From assembly GCA_003260075.1 (NCBI GenBank), contig QLIY01000345.1:1812-65811 (forward strand): 64,000 bases of DNA, given 5' to 3'. The notes beneath the pieces are model-generated. The model did no database searches and was not told the origin of the DNA. It saw only the letters and a list, made by a program, of their open reading frames with translations. The translations under genes and the position numbers were made by a program. This DNA is from Phallusia mammillata. Taxonomy: Eukaryota; Chordata; Ascidiacea; Phlebobranchia; Ascidiidae. Position 1 is the first letter of the stretch. Each line of letters starts with the position of its first letter. Positions 24,081 to 35,294 of the stretch are shown here, one piece after another.

Positions 24081-25945
24081 AGAAAGTTTTTCTACATGCA
24101 AAACAAAATATGCACAGAAATTATTTTATCTTTATTATCTCATTTCCTCAAGAATTGTGCTTCCGTTCAGTCGAATTAGCCCATAATGTTTCTTGTTTTC
24201 GAAATGCCTTGACTCAACTTTCTTTTATTTTGACAATATTTCTAACTTACATTGTGTGGACACATGCGTTCATATAACCACGACTACCAAACGTCGAAAA
24301 ATGTTTTTTTTTCACTGCTTGGTGCTGAGGTGCAGTGACTAATGTATGCAAATAAAACAGTTTTGATTCACCTTAGATTGGATATTTCCATGTGATATAA
24401 ACACATGAAATAGGCCATAAAAATATTTGACAAAGAAAACACGATAACACGTAAAGTTCAATTTAGCTTCAACCAGGCATTCAAGTCAGGGTGAAACATT
24501 TTTATACCTTCGTGGCAGAAAGCATAACAATCCATTTGCTTTTCTACTTCCACAAAGTAAAGAAATGAAACCTTAATGTAAGATAAAAAAAGTTTTTTTA
24601 AACACTGCAAGGGATTAGGATTTTAAAAAGAACAATTAGATTTGAAGACCACGCTCAAAACGGACTAAATTTTTGTTTTAAACATTTTAAGTATTAAACT
24701 GAATTTAACTTTGTGTAACCACTGGATGTCGCACCTGAGCTGTATTTCTTGATCGACATTCCACGATCGAAAACTTCGGTGGTCAGACATAAACGAACCA
24801 CTGCAACGTACAACCGCAAGCGCTCAATATACAAACAGTTGAAAGTCAATATAAAGGTAGTCTTTCAGTCTTTACTGTGAAATATGAATTCGGGCACGTA
24901 CGTTAAGCTCGGAAATGTAAGCACTAACCCGAACCTATATTCCAAACTACATCGTGTATCATGGAGTATTCGTACAGGATATGTCCGACTTATTGTTTGA
25001 ATAAACACTGACATTTATAGCACCGGCATTTAACTTACTGTCGGATTGGACTTCCCAGCTTTCGCAGAATAAGTCCAAGTTCGTTTTTTAGTTCAGTTTT
25101 TTTGGTTTAAATCTGTTGCGAATGTTTTAATTTCGTTAAGTCTCGAATTTAAATATGTTCCTTTACTGTGGTTGGGCCAACACGAAGCGGCCTATGTCAA
25201 AATGTGTTTTAAAAGTTTGAATTTTTTGTCAGACCTGCTGGACTTGTGCAATAAAGTCAGACTTGGACTTGAGAATAACAAAAAACGTGAAAGTGTAACG
25301 CCCTGTTTATAACAACTGTTGAAATGTACTGACTTTTTTGCATCATCAATATTTTGTTAGGTTTTTTTATTGAGCGTTGCTGCAAATTTACAAAGCACGT
25401 TATCGCGGCAAAAACGTACAAAACATCTGATGTGAACTGCATGTCTAAAAATCTGCACAAAAGTATTTCGCACGCATAATACAGCAAGACTTGCTAATAA
25501 AACCCACAAAACTATGTATTGTTGTCCGAATGAACAACGATGGAGGCAAGAAATAATTAGAATTATAGGATTTTAAAGTCACTTAGTAAAAAGGGAAAAC
25601 ATTTACGTTTCAGCGTAAAACGCCTTTTAATCACAAATTGATATTCGTAGGCAGTGTGTCACAAATGTATTATGTTGTAAAGATAAATATATTTTTGAAC
25701 TTTTTGTTGAGCTACTATTGCGGTTCATACTTTTACAGATGTACCCACTTTAACTTTATACGAAAACTGTACATCAGAAAAAAAGGACAATTCAGCTGAA
25801 CTGCATTGTAAAGCAAAAAATGCATTGAGCGAAACGACAAAAAATATCGCACAAAATTCACAATAAAACACTACAACAACGTTTGTCCGTGAATGCTTGT
25901 GGCACGCGCTATGCTGTCTTTGATTTGATGTTTCGACGAGGAAGT
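24081..25945. other. Region between FLVCR and TNF ligand 3' ends
   Basis: The two genes converge here. Apart from the FLVCR polyadenylation signal at 24351 it is AT-rich with no further gene recognised. Both 3' UTRs should lie within it. Confidence 0.5.
24351..24356 (+). promoter_or_regulatory. Polyadenylation signal of the FLVCR gene
   Basis: A canonical AATAAA lies 271 nt after the FLVCR stop codon, on the same strand, with no better candidate between. Confidence 0.5.
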
Positions 25946-28900
25946 TTATTTTTTTGACAGAAAAACCACACCGAAGTAGCTGTAATCCGATCTTTGGTCA
26001 ATGTTTGATGGTTGTACTGAGGATCGTATATCTGCCACACTCAAGCGTTGTTCTGATCGCAGGTAAAAGACGCCCCCAACGCTCACACTGTCTGAGACTG
26101 TAGCACCACCCGTGGTCCTAGAAAAAGGACGAAGTTACGTATGTTGCTTCAGCCAAGAACATGCTCAAATGGTCTAATGTGCTTATTCCACGAAAAATCT
26201 GATCAGAGTTGGCGGGTTCGGGCTTAGTTTTTTTAACAAACGACTTGACTTCACATACTGTGTCCGTGAAATTTATAAATTATCCAGCTAGCTATAGTTG
26301 CTGGACTTGTACCCAACAGCCCTAAAACGTAGTTTTCAAGCCATTGTTTTTCATTCTTCGTTGTGTGTCTTATATCTGTTTTTTATATTCTGTTTAGCAG
26401 TACTCTTTGTAAACTTTTTATGCATGAGCATCAATCAAAATGTGGGGCCTAAATGGGCTTCTCAAAAACGATTCGAGTTCTGGCCGGGCTTTGGGCTAGA
26501 ATTTTGGACCCGTTTACAACGTGGGATTCGTATTTATTATTAAACTAGTGGTTATTTCACCTCCCCAAGGAAATACTAGTAACGCTAAGAGTCATATTTC
26601 AGTAACGGTAATAGTCATATTATTTCAGAAAGCATAAGTTATGTTTACGACTCGTTGTGTGGGTTAGTCATGTGTAATATTTTGCACTACGATAAACTCT
26701 TTGACATATTCTTGGAAAATTTAGTACAACAGAACTTACTGCTGTTTCACCACAGAAGTCATCAGACTCACATTCCTTACACTGTCTGACCGCACAACTT
26801 GGATGGCACTGTTTTGTGCACCGCCTGTACGAAAGGTTACCTGACAAACAAAATATCCAATTTACTATCTCGACGAAATCTGTTCTCTTGTTACAAAGAT
26901 CCATTTATCAAACTTTTCACAAAATTTGAAGTGAAGGATGAAGAAAATATAAAAAAGTCACATTACATTGGGAAGTCAACCAGTATTTTTTATTTATTTT
27001 TTATTATAGTAGGATTATAAGTTGAATGACATCGATTTGTGAATTTAAAAAAAAAACAAGCTGAAAAGTAACAAGCGGTAAAATAAGTTAACTTATAGTG
27101 GGAAAAACACATATTTCATTTATTTTTTATTTTTGGGTTTTAAATAGATAACTATTTCCATCCTAATGTATCGGGCATTAGTTTTTTTACCTGAGCGTAA
27201 ACATAATACAAGCCACTCTTGTTGATTAAAATTGATTTCACTTCCCGTGTTTTAGGCAAAACGTTCATGTGACAGGTGGAGATGGACGGAGAGTTTCTTA
27301 CATCAGGTCGTGCCCAGGAAAAGTACGTCGGGTCTGTAAATGTTGCGACATATTGTTCGACGGCAAGACAATGTATTATAAATGCGCTTACACGCACAGT
27401 TATACGATATATATACATATATATAAAGTTTAGTTACTAGTTTTTGTACATGACTTACCGTTTCTATTTCCTGTGTTGCCGATTCCCACCAGATGACAGA
27501 CAGCTGTAACATGAAAAAATACACCATGGTTCTGAAACAGGCCATTGTATTTATTTGATATACAACCATACTAACTTAGATATACATTTGTTTGAAAAGA
27601 TTATATTCTAGTTGACTATGCATATATTATTCTCTATTGAAACACCAATGGAAATCCACAATATAAACACTTTGTCTATTTATAAGTATAAGATTGTTTT
27701 TTCGAAAAGAAAAAAAATACTGGGGAGATTCAAACGGTTCAGTGGAAATAGAGAATAATGTTTCAGAAATGCGCTTATGGAACAAATGTGTTATAAAGTT
27801 GTTTAATGAATGCTTTTCCCAAACTAATACAAAATTAATCCAATGTAAATTTTCGTGACAGTGATAAAAAAAACTTTGCGAACCCATACAATTTCAGGTA
27901 GTTTGCTGTAAGTAATAATGTTATGTCTTACGTCGAAGTTTGTTTTTGGGTGAGCGCTTCGGACGCAATTTTAATTGTTCGAGTTGACGTATATCTTCTA
28001 CATCGTCTTCCTGCTGCGAATAAAAAAAAAACGCTTGCGTGAACTTTTGTAAACACTCGAAAGCGTACGTGGTTGCTTGCCTTGGACGTTTTTCGGGCAA
28101 TAAATATTTTACCGTTCAAATAACAAACCCATCGTAATAAGGGAAGACGTATATTTTATCAAAGTAGGGGCCTAAATCCGAATAGGGATGTGTGCAGATC
28201 ATTTGCACCAATGACAGTAATGCATACATTCCAGCCATAAAATGACACGGGGTGAAACAGTTTTGTTATTTAAGGAATCTTCCGCAGACAATAGAATGTA
28301 AAAAAGAAAGATTCTTGCTTCTGATCAATTGAATATTTAGATGAAATAACATAAGTTACGTTTGCTTTTTAACTCAGGCTCAAACTTCTAACAATCTTGA
28401 TTTAGTGTGTGTACTTTTATAGCATATTAACACTTCTATTCCGCAATAGCAACGTCAGTTCTTTTATTCCACAATACCAACGTCGTCTCGGGAGGCACAA
28501 AGTTTTCAAGTAAAACGCAGTAAAAACGCCATTTTGGACAAACAAACTACTGAATTGGGGTGCTGTAAGCTTAAGATTTAGCAAAACAAAAATTATTGCA
28601 ACATTGTGACTCCCGAGACGCTTTAAATTATTTGAACGAAAACCTTTAATTGACGACATACGCTGCCAAATCTTATATGAGTACATGTTTTTTTATGCAT
28701 TACACTTCTAGGCACTTGACTACATCGTACACATAGGGGGCTTTCCTACATTATTATGTGGTGCAATTGCATGGGACAACATTGAATCGTAAAGAATGTC
28801 TGGAATTCAAAACGTTTTAAATCCGTACGGGACTTGCATGAACTATCGACGGTGAACCACGAAGTAAAGGTTAGAGTGAGTTTACTTCCCGGGCGCGTGG

Positions 28901-31221
28901 GGTTCTCGGTAAAAAGTCAATTATTAACCTATGGGGCGAAGATTTATTGGAGTCCGAAATGTCAATGAATGAATACATTTTTTCTCCTGAAATCTAGGTT
29001 ACTGCTCATGTGTTAAAAATCGCAAAAAAGAGTAACTAAACAAAAGTTTAAGTACTCTGGTTTATGTCTTTTACCAACTGTCCTATATTAGCCTTCTTAT
29101 GAATCGTTAAAAAAAAGTAAAATTAAATTTTGCTAAAAATTAAAAAATAGAAAAAAAAATTTGAACTGTAGAAATTAGTTACACAACAATATGTTTCTCC
29201 GCTATAATTTTAAGCAAGCAAACCCAGAAGCCGAACATTTTTCGGTGAACAACCATCTTCAATGTTTCTGTACTCCAACAGCTATTTGCGCGATGGTTTT
29301 ATAGTAAACATTTATTTTAGCGACTCGTTCACTACAAAATCAACGATTGGTACCTCGTATTCGATGTCAATTTCGTTTGCCACAGCATCACCATACGAGG
29401 ACTGATTGAAAACCACTTGATTCTCAATGCTCTTCAGTTCTCGACTCAGACTAAAGAGCTGCAATATAATTTAAATTTTGTCAAACACGCAATGTAAAAA
29501 TCATTAGTAAGCTGAAGCGAAAGTTATAAAAAATAATTTAAAGCGAAAATGGAGCTTGACAAATTTTGTGTAGCGGTTGTGGCGTTTTTTTTAATCGTAG
29601 AGTGTTGGCTTTGTAACCACGAGTTTGAAAATTTGCAGCTGCTGTACGTTTTATTCAAATTTCATAAACTGCAAAAAAAACACGTTTAGCTGAACTATTA
29701 TTACTGCATACCCCAAAATGGTATCGCAAAAAAGTGGAGAAAAGTTTACCTCTAAAACAGACTGCTTCCCACGCCCTTTTCTGGCCATGCCCTCCCCCCC
29801 TCAAAAAATTCCCAAAACGCCCCACTAAGTGATCCCTTTAGTTTACAAATAAAATATTTTTCTTCCCGCTAGTTCCCCAGCATTGCGCTTAAGCAAATTC
29901 TAAAGCGCTGTTTGTGACATCACAAAAATAAGGATAAACGTCAGGAATATAGGGAACAATCTTTTGTCGCTGGTTAAAAAATGAAAGGAATAATACCCGA
30001 CAAAGAAAAATCCTGTACACCATAAATTCCACTTTACTTATTTAGGGGCACAAAATGACATTAAACAGGTGGTGCTTAAAAGTCTTGTTAAAATCGCTTT
30101 GCTTTCAATTTAAGAAACAGCAGACTCCAGTTTTAGATAAACTGTTTCAGATTATGAGAATTATTAAGCATCAACAACATAGTTTAACAACATAAACTTC
30201 TCGATAAAAAGAAAAATAAATACATTTAACAAGGCAAGACCTAAACTAGCCACCTAAAACATTATCCCTCCCTTTGAGGCGTGTGTTTTCCACATTGGAA
30301 AACACTGGTCTAGAGTGAGATGGCGTGCTAAGGTTAGATCTAAAAATGGCAAGTTTGTCAAAACGAACAGTAACTTATAGGATTGAAAAGGTTACCCCTA
30401 AATGTCAGTGCGCATGGCGTGCCGCAGTCTGATTCTTGTGGCTGTACAAAGCCCATAATTCTTCAAAATTATATTTGAACTATTTACCTGACCAAAACTG
30501 CGGATAGTGTTATTCTTAACCCCAAAAGGCTATATTTAGACAAAAAATCGCAAAAATCGTGTCTTTCAAATCTATAAAAAGGAACAATTACAAGAGAAAT
30601 TTTCCGCATGCTTTAACGCTAATGTAATTGATCAGATGGCACTTTTATGCATTAAAACAATAAGAAGTGCTTTCTACCAGCCTATACCGGTATACGTTAA
30701 ACCAGTTTACCGTTTTACCCATGATGTCGGCCATTTTTGTGCGCGGGCCATTTTGTAGCGGTCAAAATTTGTAGCTTTGCAAACATTGGATACCAACTAG
30801 GAATGAAATCCTCGCTTACTTTCACATGTTACACAAATTTTGATCATTCAACATGAAACAGAATGCCTTCAGTCGTAATTATTTTGGGGAACGTTGATGC
30901 ATAAAAATAGCTTTAAAAATACGTTTTCCTTTTCACAATTTTTTTAAGCTGTAAAACAATCCATGTCGCCACAAAAACTTTAGCTAATTTTGCAAAGTCA
31001 TCCTTACATATAAAGTAACAATGTCTAAACTCTATTCTAGAAAATTCCACCGTGCTTACCTTGATTGCCATGAAAGCATTTCCGACAATCAGTAACGCCA
31101 AAACTCCCCAAATCGTCCACCATGCCCGGCCCGCGAACGCAGCATTTTCTCTTTGGGGAGAATCCGTGCTTGGAAACCGGCACAAGGGCAGCTTCGCATC
31201 TGTTCCGACTTGAAGCTTCAT
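25946..31221 (-). CDS. TNF superfamily ligand, type II membrane protein
   Basis: Seven exons on the minus strand, first to last: 31060-31221, 29354-29458, 27932-28013, 27459-27503, 27191-27333, 26740-26840, 25946-26117. Total 810 nt, 269 aa, all phases match. Cytoplasmic N-terminus about 1-33, one transmembrane segment about 34-54 (WWTIWGVLALLIVGNAFM), a stalk with a possible N-glycosylation site (NQSS), then a furin-type site RPKR at 106-109, then the TNF homology domain about 118-269. Domain hallmarks: CHLVG, FSWAR, SGLYYVYAQVTF, VSVGGVFYLRSEQ and the C-terminal SYFGVVFL, which match the usual conserved strands. A furin site between stalk and domain is known from EDA, BAFF, APRIL and TWEAK, so a soluble form is likely. 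The stalk exon acceptor is CAGCAG, so one Gln may be optional. Subfamily not assigned. The receptor gene at 33.4-35.3 kb makes a ligand-receptor pair an obvious hypothesis. Confidence 0.92.
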
Positions 31222-32073
31222 TGTCAGTTAGGGTCGGTACTTTCCAGTTACGATAGTCTTAGCGGGAACACGGAAATCACCTGGCGAACGGGAATTTTAC
31301 AGCAGCTCGGCAAGCGCCTTTCACGTCTACCGATTCAAATAGCAAGTATGCCCGTACTCTGCTAGACGCGCTGGGCGTACTCGTTCACGCCTGAAAAAAG
31401 CTCTTTCGGGCGCTGCTGGTGGGTTTGGATCAGTTCACGCGCACTGAAGTGCAGTATAGTGCGATGTGTATAAGCTGGCGCACCGGTCAGTGTGAACTCT
31501 GGATCAGGCTTTGGAAATTCAATTCAAATGAGGTGCCATCCCTTTGGAAGTACGACAGTCCGCACGCACATCGTTATTGTTTGCCTTTGCACGCTCTAGT
31601 GCTGTTGGCTTAGGGCGAATCCAATTTCTCGCCTCAATCAGTAGTGTGGTTATCACATGCGCAACGTGCGATATTTGTGTGCTTGCTGTTGTCTCGACGA
31701 CCACTCCTCACACCCAGATGACTCAGCTTCTACGATTGTAGCAAAACAATGGGCCCAGGCGCCACTACTCGACAAAAGAAACCTCAACAAACGCCCTTGC
31801 TCCGGTGTTGATAGTGCAAACCCGACGGATTTAACAACGTTAAAATGTATGCAAATACAAACCGCGGAATCCGTTTGTTAGCTAGCTCCTTTTCGGTTTC
31901 GAATGATTGTGAAAAAAAGTTTGAAGTTTCGAAAAATACAGTGCGTGCAGCGCTAGAATCGGCAATTGCAAACCATGTTGTGTAATTTCGTTAATAATTC
32001 ACCAGCCATGTTTTCGCTAATGTTGCAATGCAATGTGACATTTGCAACAGGTCCACGGAAGGCATCACACACT
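31222..32073. promoter_or_regulatory. Divergent intergenic region between TNF ligand and cysteine-rich gene
   Basis: 852 bp separates the start codons of the minus-strand TNF ligand and the plus-strand cysteine-rich gene. It looks richer in G+C and CpG than its surroundings, especially about 31240-31860, which would fit a shared promoter. No TATA box or named binding site could be assigned. Confidence 0.4.
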
Positions 32074-32957
32074 ATGTTGAAATACTGTGTTTATATTTTA
32101 GTATTAGGTAAGTGTTTTTTTTTATTCTTTACAAGTTGACTATTTATTGCTGTTTTAGCAACAATCTGGAGTTGCTGCGTCGGCAACCCAGTTAATAACC
32201 AAGGTATGTTTTGCCAAAGACGCGTTCTTTTGTACTGTAAAGGTGCGACTTGTTTTTACTGACGCTGCCATTGTTTGATATAAAGGTCAGGCCCAGCCAT
32301 ATTGCAGCGCATGTACAGAAAGCTGCAACCGGAATGTTGACACTGCATCGTGCAGAAAATGCATTCACGTTACTTGCAATGAAAAACGTAAGTAATATGT
32401 AATGTTAATGCATTTTTTTCTTTCGTCAAGTCCTAGTCCTAATTCCAACGTGCATGGAATTTGTTAAATGTTATAAGGTAAGCTAACAGGACTTGCTGGT
32501 TACGGCATGAATTTCCAGATCAACACTTTATGAAACAAACGTATGTGTACAAATAAACATATTATTTAGCAGTTGTCTTTAGATAATTTTATGAGCAAAA
32601 AACCAACGTGTTTTGCTGCAAGCGACATTAAGTAAACATGTCCACAGTTCAACAAAATACCGAGTTCAACTGATCTAACACTTAGGTTCTATCTACCCTT
32701 AGTGGAAACAAGTTAACGATATTTTTCCACTAGTGGGCGTGTCGGAGCAAGTGGTTACATCAAAGACACACTGTAACATAATTTACACTTTTGATGATTT
32801 TTTAGTGATTTGTGGAACAGATCCGTGGATATTTCAAAAGTGCGTTGAAGGCAAATGCTATGAAAAATATATGTTGGATACACCTGAAAATATCAAGTGT
32901 CTTGATGCTGATGGGTTTTTAATGGCCGGACAATCGTGCTGTTGGTGGGGCGAATAA
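32074..32957 (+). CDS. Small secreted cysteine-rich protein, unknown family
   Basis: Four exons: 32074-32107, 32159-32203, 32286-32387, 32806-32957; 333 nt, 110 aa, all GT-AG and in phase. A hydrophobic signal peptide (MLKYCVYILVLATIWSC) is followed by a mature part of about 90 residues with 14 cysteines, including YCSACTESC, CRKCIHVTC, FQKCVEGKCYEKY and a C-terminal CCWWGE. There is no transmembrane segment and no basic prohormone site, so a disulfide-rich extracellular protein is expected. An AATAAA lies 67 nt after the stop. I do not recognise the family; the CxxCxxxC spacing is loosely like a single cysteine-rich repeat of TNF receptors or growth-factor receptors, but the pattern does not match one well. 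It sits between the TNF ligand (divergent) and the TNF receptor (convergent). Confidence 0.72.
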
Positions 32958-33023
32958 CTCTAATGTTATATTTTCTTGTGCTTTTTAATTGCTTAATTAG
33001 TTGCTTTGTTGTAATTCAGCCGA

Positions 33024-33029
33024 AATAAA
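33024..33029 (+). promoter_or_regulatory. Polyadenylation signal of the cysteine-rich gene
   Basis: AATAAA 67 nt downstream of the stop codon at 32957, in the correct orientation. Confidence 0.6.
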
Positions 33030-33415
33030 GTTAATACTGCAAGCACCAAGATAGTATTGAGTTCGGTTTGAGGAGGGTAAAACTAAACGTCTGACTTTCT
33101 TCGAACAAAAACCATTGTAACAAAAAACTTGTTTAACGTTTTTGTTTTAATATCAACGAACCTTCATGGAATATATATTTAACTGTTGCAGTCAGCAATT
33201 TTGTACATCGGGAAGAAAAACTTACAAAAGCGTTGCAATTATTGGGTACAATTTCGGTTCAGTGGAGGACAAGGAAAACATACAGGTGCATACAAGCGGT
33301 TACAATTACAAATAAATATAAGTTACAACACATAAGCGAAAAATGGGTACCATATGCGAAAACAAGGATAGTTTTGAAGAATGGTGAATTTTAAATTAGG
33401 AATTTTAAACTGTGC

Positions 33416-35294
33416 CTACACACGACACGGCTTGTTATCAGACCTATTCGTTTCTCGGACTGGCCTGTAAATCGGCTTGTATTCCTTCGAAGCTTTTAAC
33501 TTCCTTGATTTGCTGCATTGTCTTATAGCAAGCAATGTGCAGAAAAACGTAAAGACTGCCGACACAATCGAGCAAGCAACCAACAGCTTAACATCGTGTG
33601 AAGGTTGTTTTACGACCACCATAGAAGTGTCGGAAAAATCAACACTACCATAGACGCTAGATGGCGTATTAGAGAAAGAGTCTGGGTTTTCTACAGTGTG
33701 ATCCAGCCACCCTTCCTTTACGGGTTTGCTATCTTTTTTAATTTTCTGCTGGCTTTCCTCGTCTACGACAAGGAATTGTTCGTATTCCAAAGCACCTTGC
33801 TGACTGGTGTCAAGGTCAAGAATATTGGCATTGGAATCTGTCGATAAAAACATTAAATTGGTATTTATGTGCATACGTTATGTATATCTAAACTAATCAA
33901 GTCTGAATTGTATAAAATAATTTTTTGACACACAAGTTTCATCAAAATATTTTTTGCTACATAGTATAGCACTAGTGTATGGTTTATCGGTGAAGAATGT
34001 TTCGCAAACGATGCTTCCTTGTTTAATAAAGTACAAAAAAATTACCTGTGTAGAAGACAACGGATCCGTTTGGTCTCCGCGTGGACTTAAGAACTGGAGC
34101 TGAGTGTGGTGGTGAACTGAGCTGTATGCACCAATGTGTTGAGGGAATTTCTTTCCTTATGCAAGCCTTGACTGTGTACAAGCCAGCTTGTCTCGTTTCA
34201 CCGAAGCAGTAGGAACACGTTCGACATTTGCTCCATATTTCGTCCCAGTACGTGCCTGCAAATATTGGAGTTAGTGTATGAGTTCAAGAAGTTACTTTTC
34301 TGTGTATATAAACGCGCTTGTTTCCGCTTGTACATTATATTTTCACTGATGATGACAATGGTTTTTGTCGAAACACCTGTTTAATAAAATGAATACCTTT
34401 TATTCTACATCTTTGGCATTTTGGTCGTTATTTAAGTTCAAGAAGGTTTACGGATAGGATAAGTCTGCAAACTTTATTTCAGATCGTAATTAGGAGTAAT
34501 ACGGATATTTGGTGCACATGTGGATATTGCCTAAAAATTAAATAGCCTTTTGAATTACTGGGACATAATATTATACATCGTTTCTTTTTTTTTCGGGATA
34601 AAGACTTATAAATGAACACGCAAAACACATAAAATTATGATTTTTTTACATTTAATTAATTATGAAAAAGTTTGCACGCATGCTTACCAAGAGGGCATTC
34701 GCCGCATACAGTATCACTGGACGGTGTGCATTCCTCCACGATAGCTCTCCCGTCACATGTTGAGCATGCGTAGCATGGGGCACCACTGTGCGATCTCCCG
34801 GTTGAGAACGAAACACCAGGCGTGCAATCTTCGCATAGGGTATCGGCACTCACATCTCCTTCCTGACATGGCTTGGCAACACCACGACCTGAAATAAGCA
34901 ATATTCAAATAAGCATTTTGCACATTGAGCTACTGCTGATATGTAGAAAATCGTAGTAGCAGTTCATTTGCTGTTCGCATTTTCACCTCCGATAGAGACA
35001 AACTGGCTGCCAGTAATCAGCAGGAAAAATCATTGCGAAAGAAAACAGTAATTATGTTGTAGACTTTTGGTGGCAATTGCATCATCACTAGCAGGGATCG
35101 GGGTGTTTGAGTCGGATGTGCTTACCAGATCCGCAAATTGAGCAATCTTCACATTTTCCAGTTTTCGGATTAAGATATTCCTTGTAACTTTGGCAGGAGC
35201 GTCGTGCTGCCCGATTTCTTGGCTTCGATGCCGCTATTTGCAACAAACAAATCACTACAAACAATCGGACAAATTCCTTTGCAATGGTATGCAT
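33416..35294 (-). CDS. TNF receptor superfamily member, short tail
   Basis: Four exons on the minus strand: 35126-35294, 34688-34888, 34046-34255, 33416-33837; 1,002 nt, 333 aa, all phases match. Signal peptide about 1-23 (VRLFVVICLLQIAAS), then three cysteine-rich domains: first from SCQSYKEYLNP to CEDC, second TPGVSF to CGEC, third PLGTYWDEIWSKCRTCSYC to HWCIQL. A membrane-proximal region of about 120 residues rich in Ser, Asp and Lys follows, then one transmembrane helix (LLVACSIVSAVFTFFCTLLAI) and about 35 cytoplasmic residues, mostly basic, ending NKPCRV. No death domain, and no clear TRAF-binding motif was seen. This type I architecture is that of TNFRSF proteins such as EDAR, XEDAR or TROY; subfamily not assigned. 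It could signal through adaptors or act as a decoy. Confidence 0.92.
34281..34445. repeat. Small insertion with hammerhead-like core, flanked by direct repeats
   Basis: In intron 2 of the TNF receptor gene. AGTTCAAGAAG occurs at 34281-34291 and again at 34435-34445, like a target-site duplication. Between them at about 34349-34377 is CACTGATGATG, a short stretch, and GTCGAAAC, the same arrangement as the hairpin element at 50.4 kb. Confidence 0.45.

Noticed and set aside
26668-26904. Cysteine-rich minus-strand frame resembling a TNF receptor repeat
   Set aside because: Wrong frame of the TNF ligand exon 26740-26840; the spliced frame gives the TNF-domain continuation of GLYYVYAQ.
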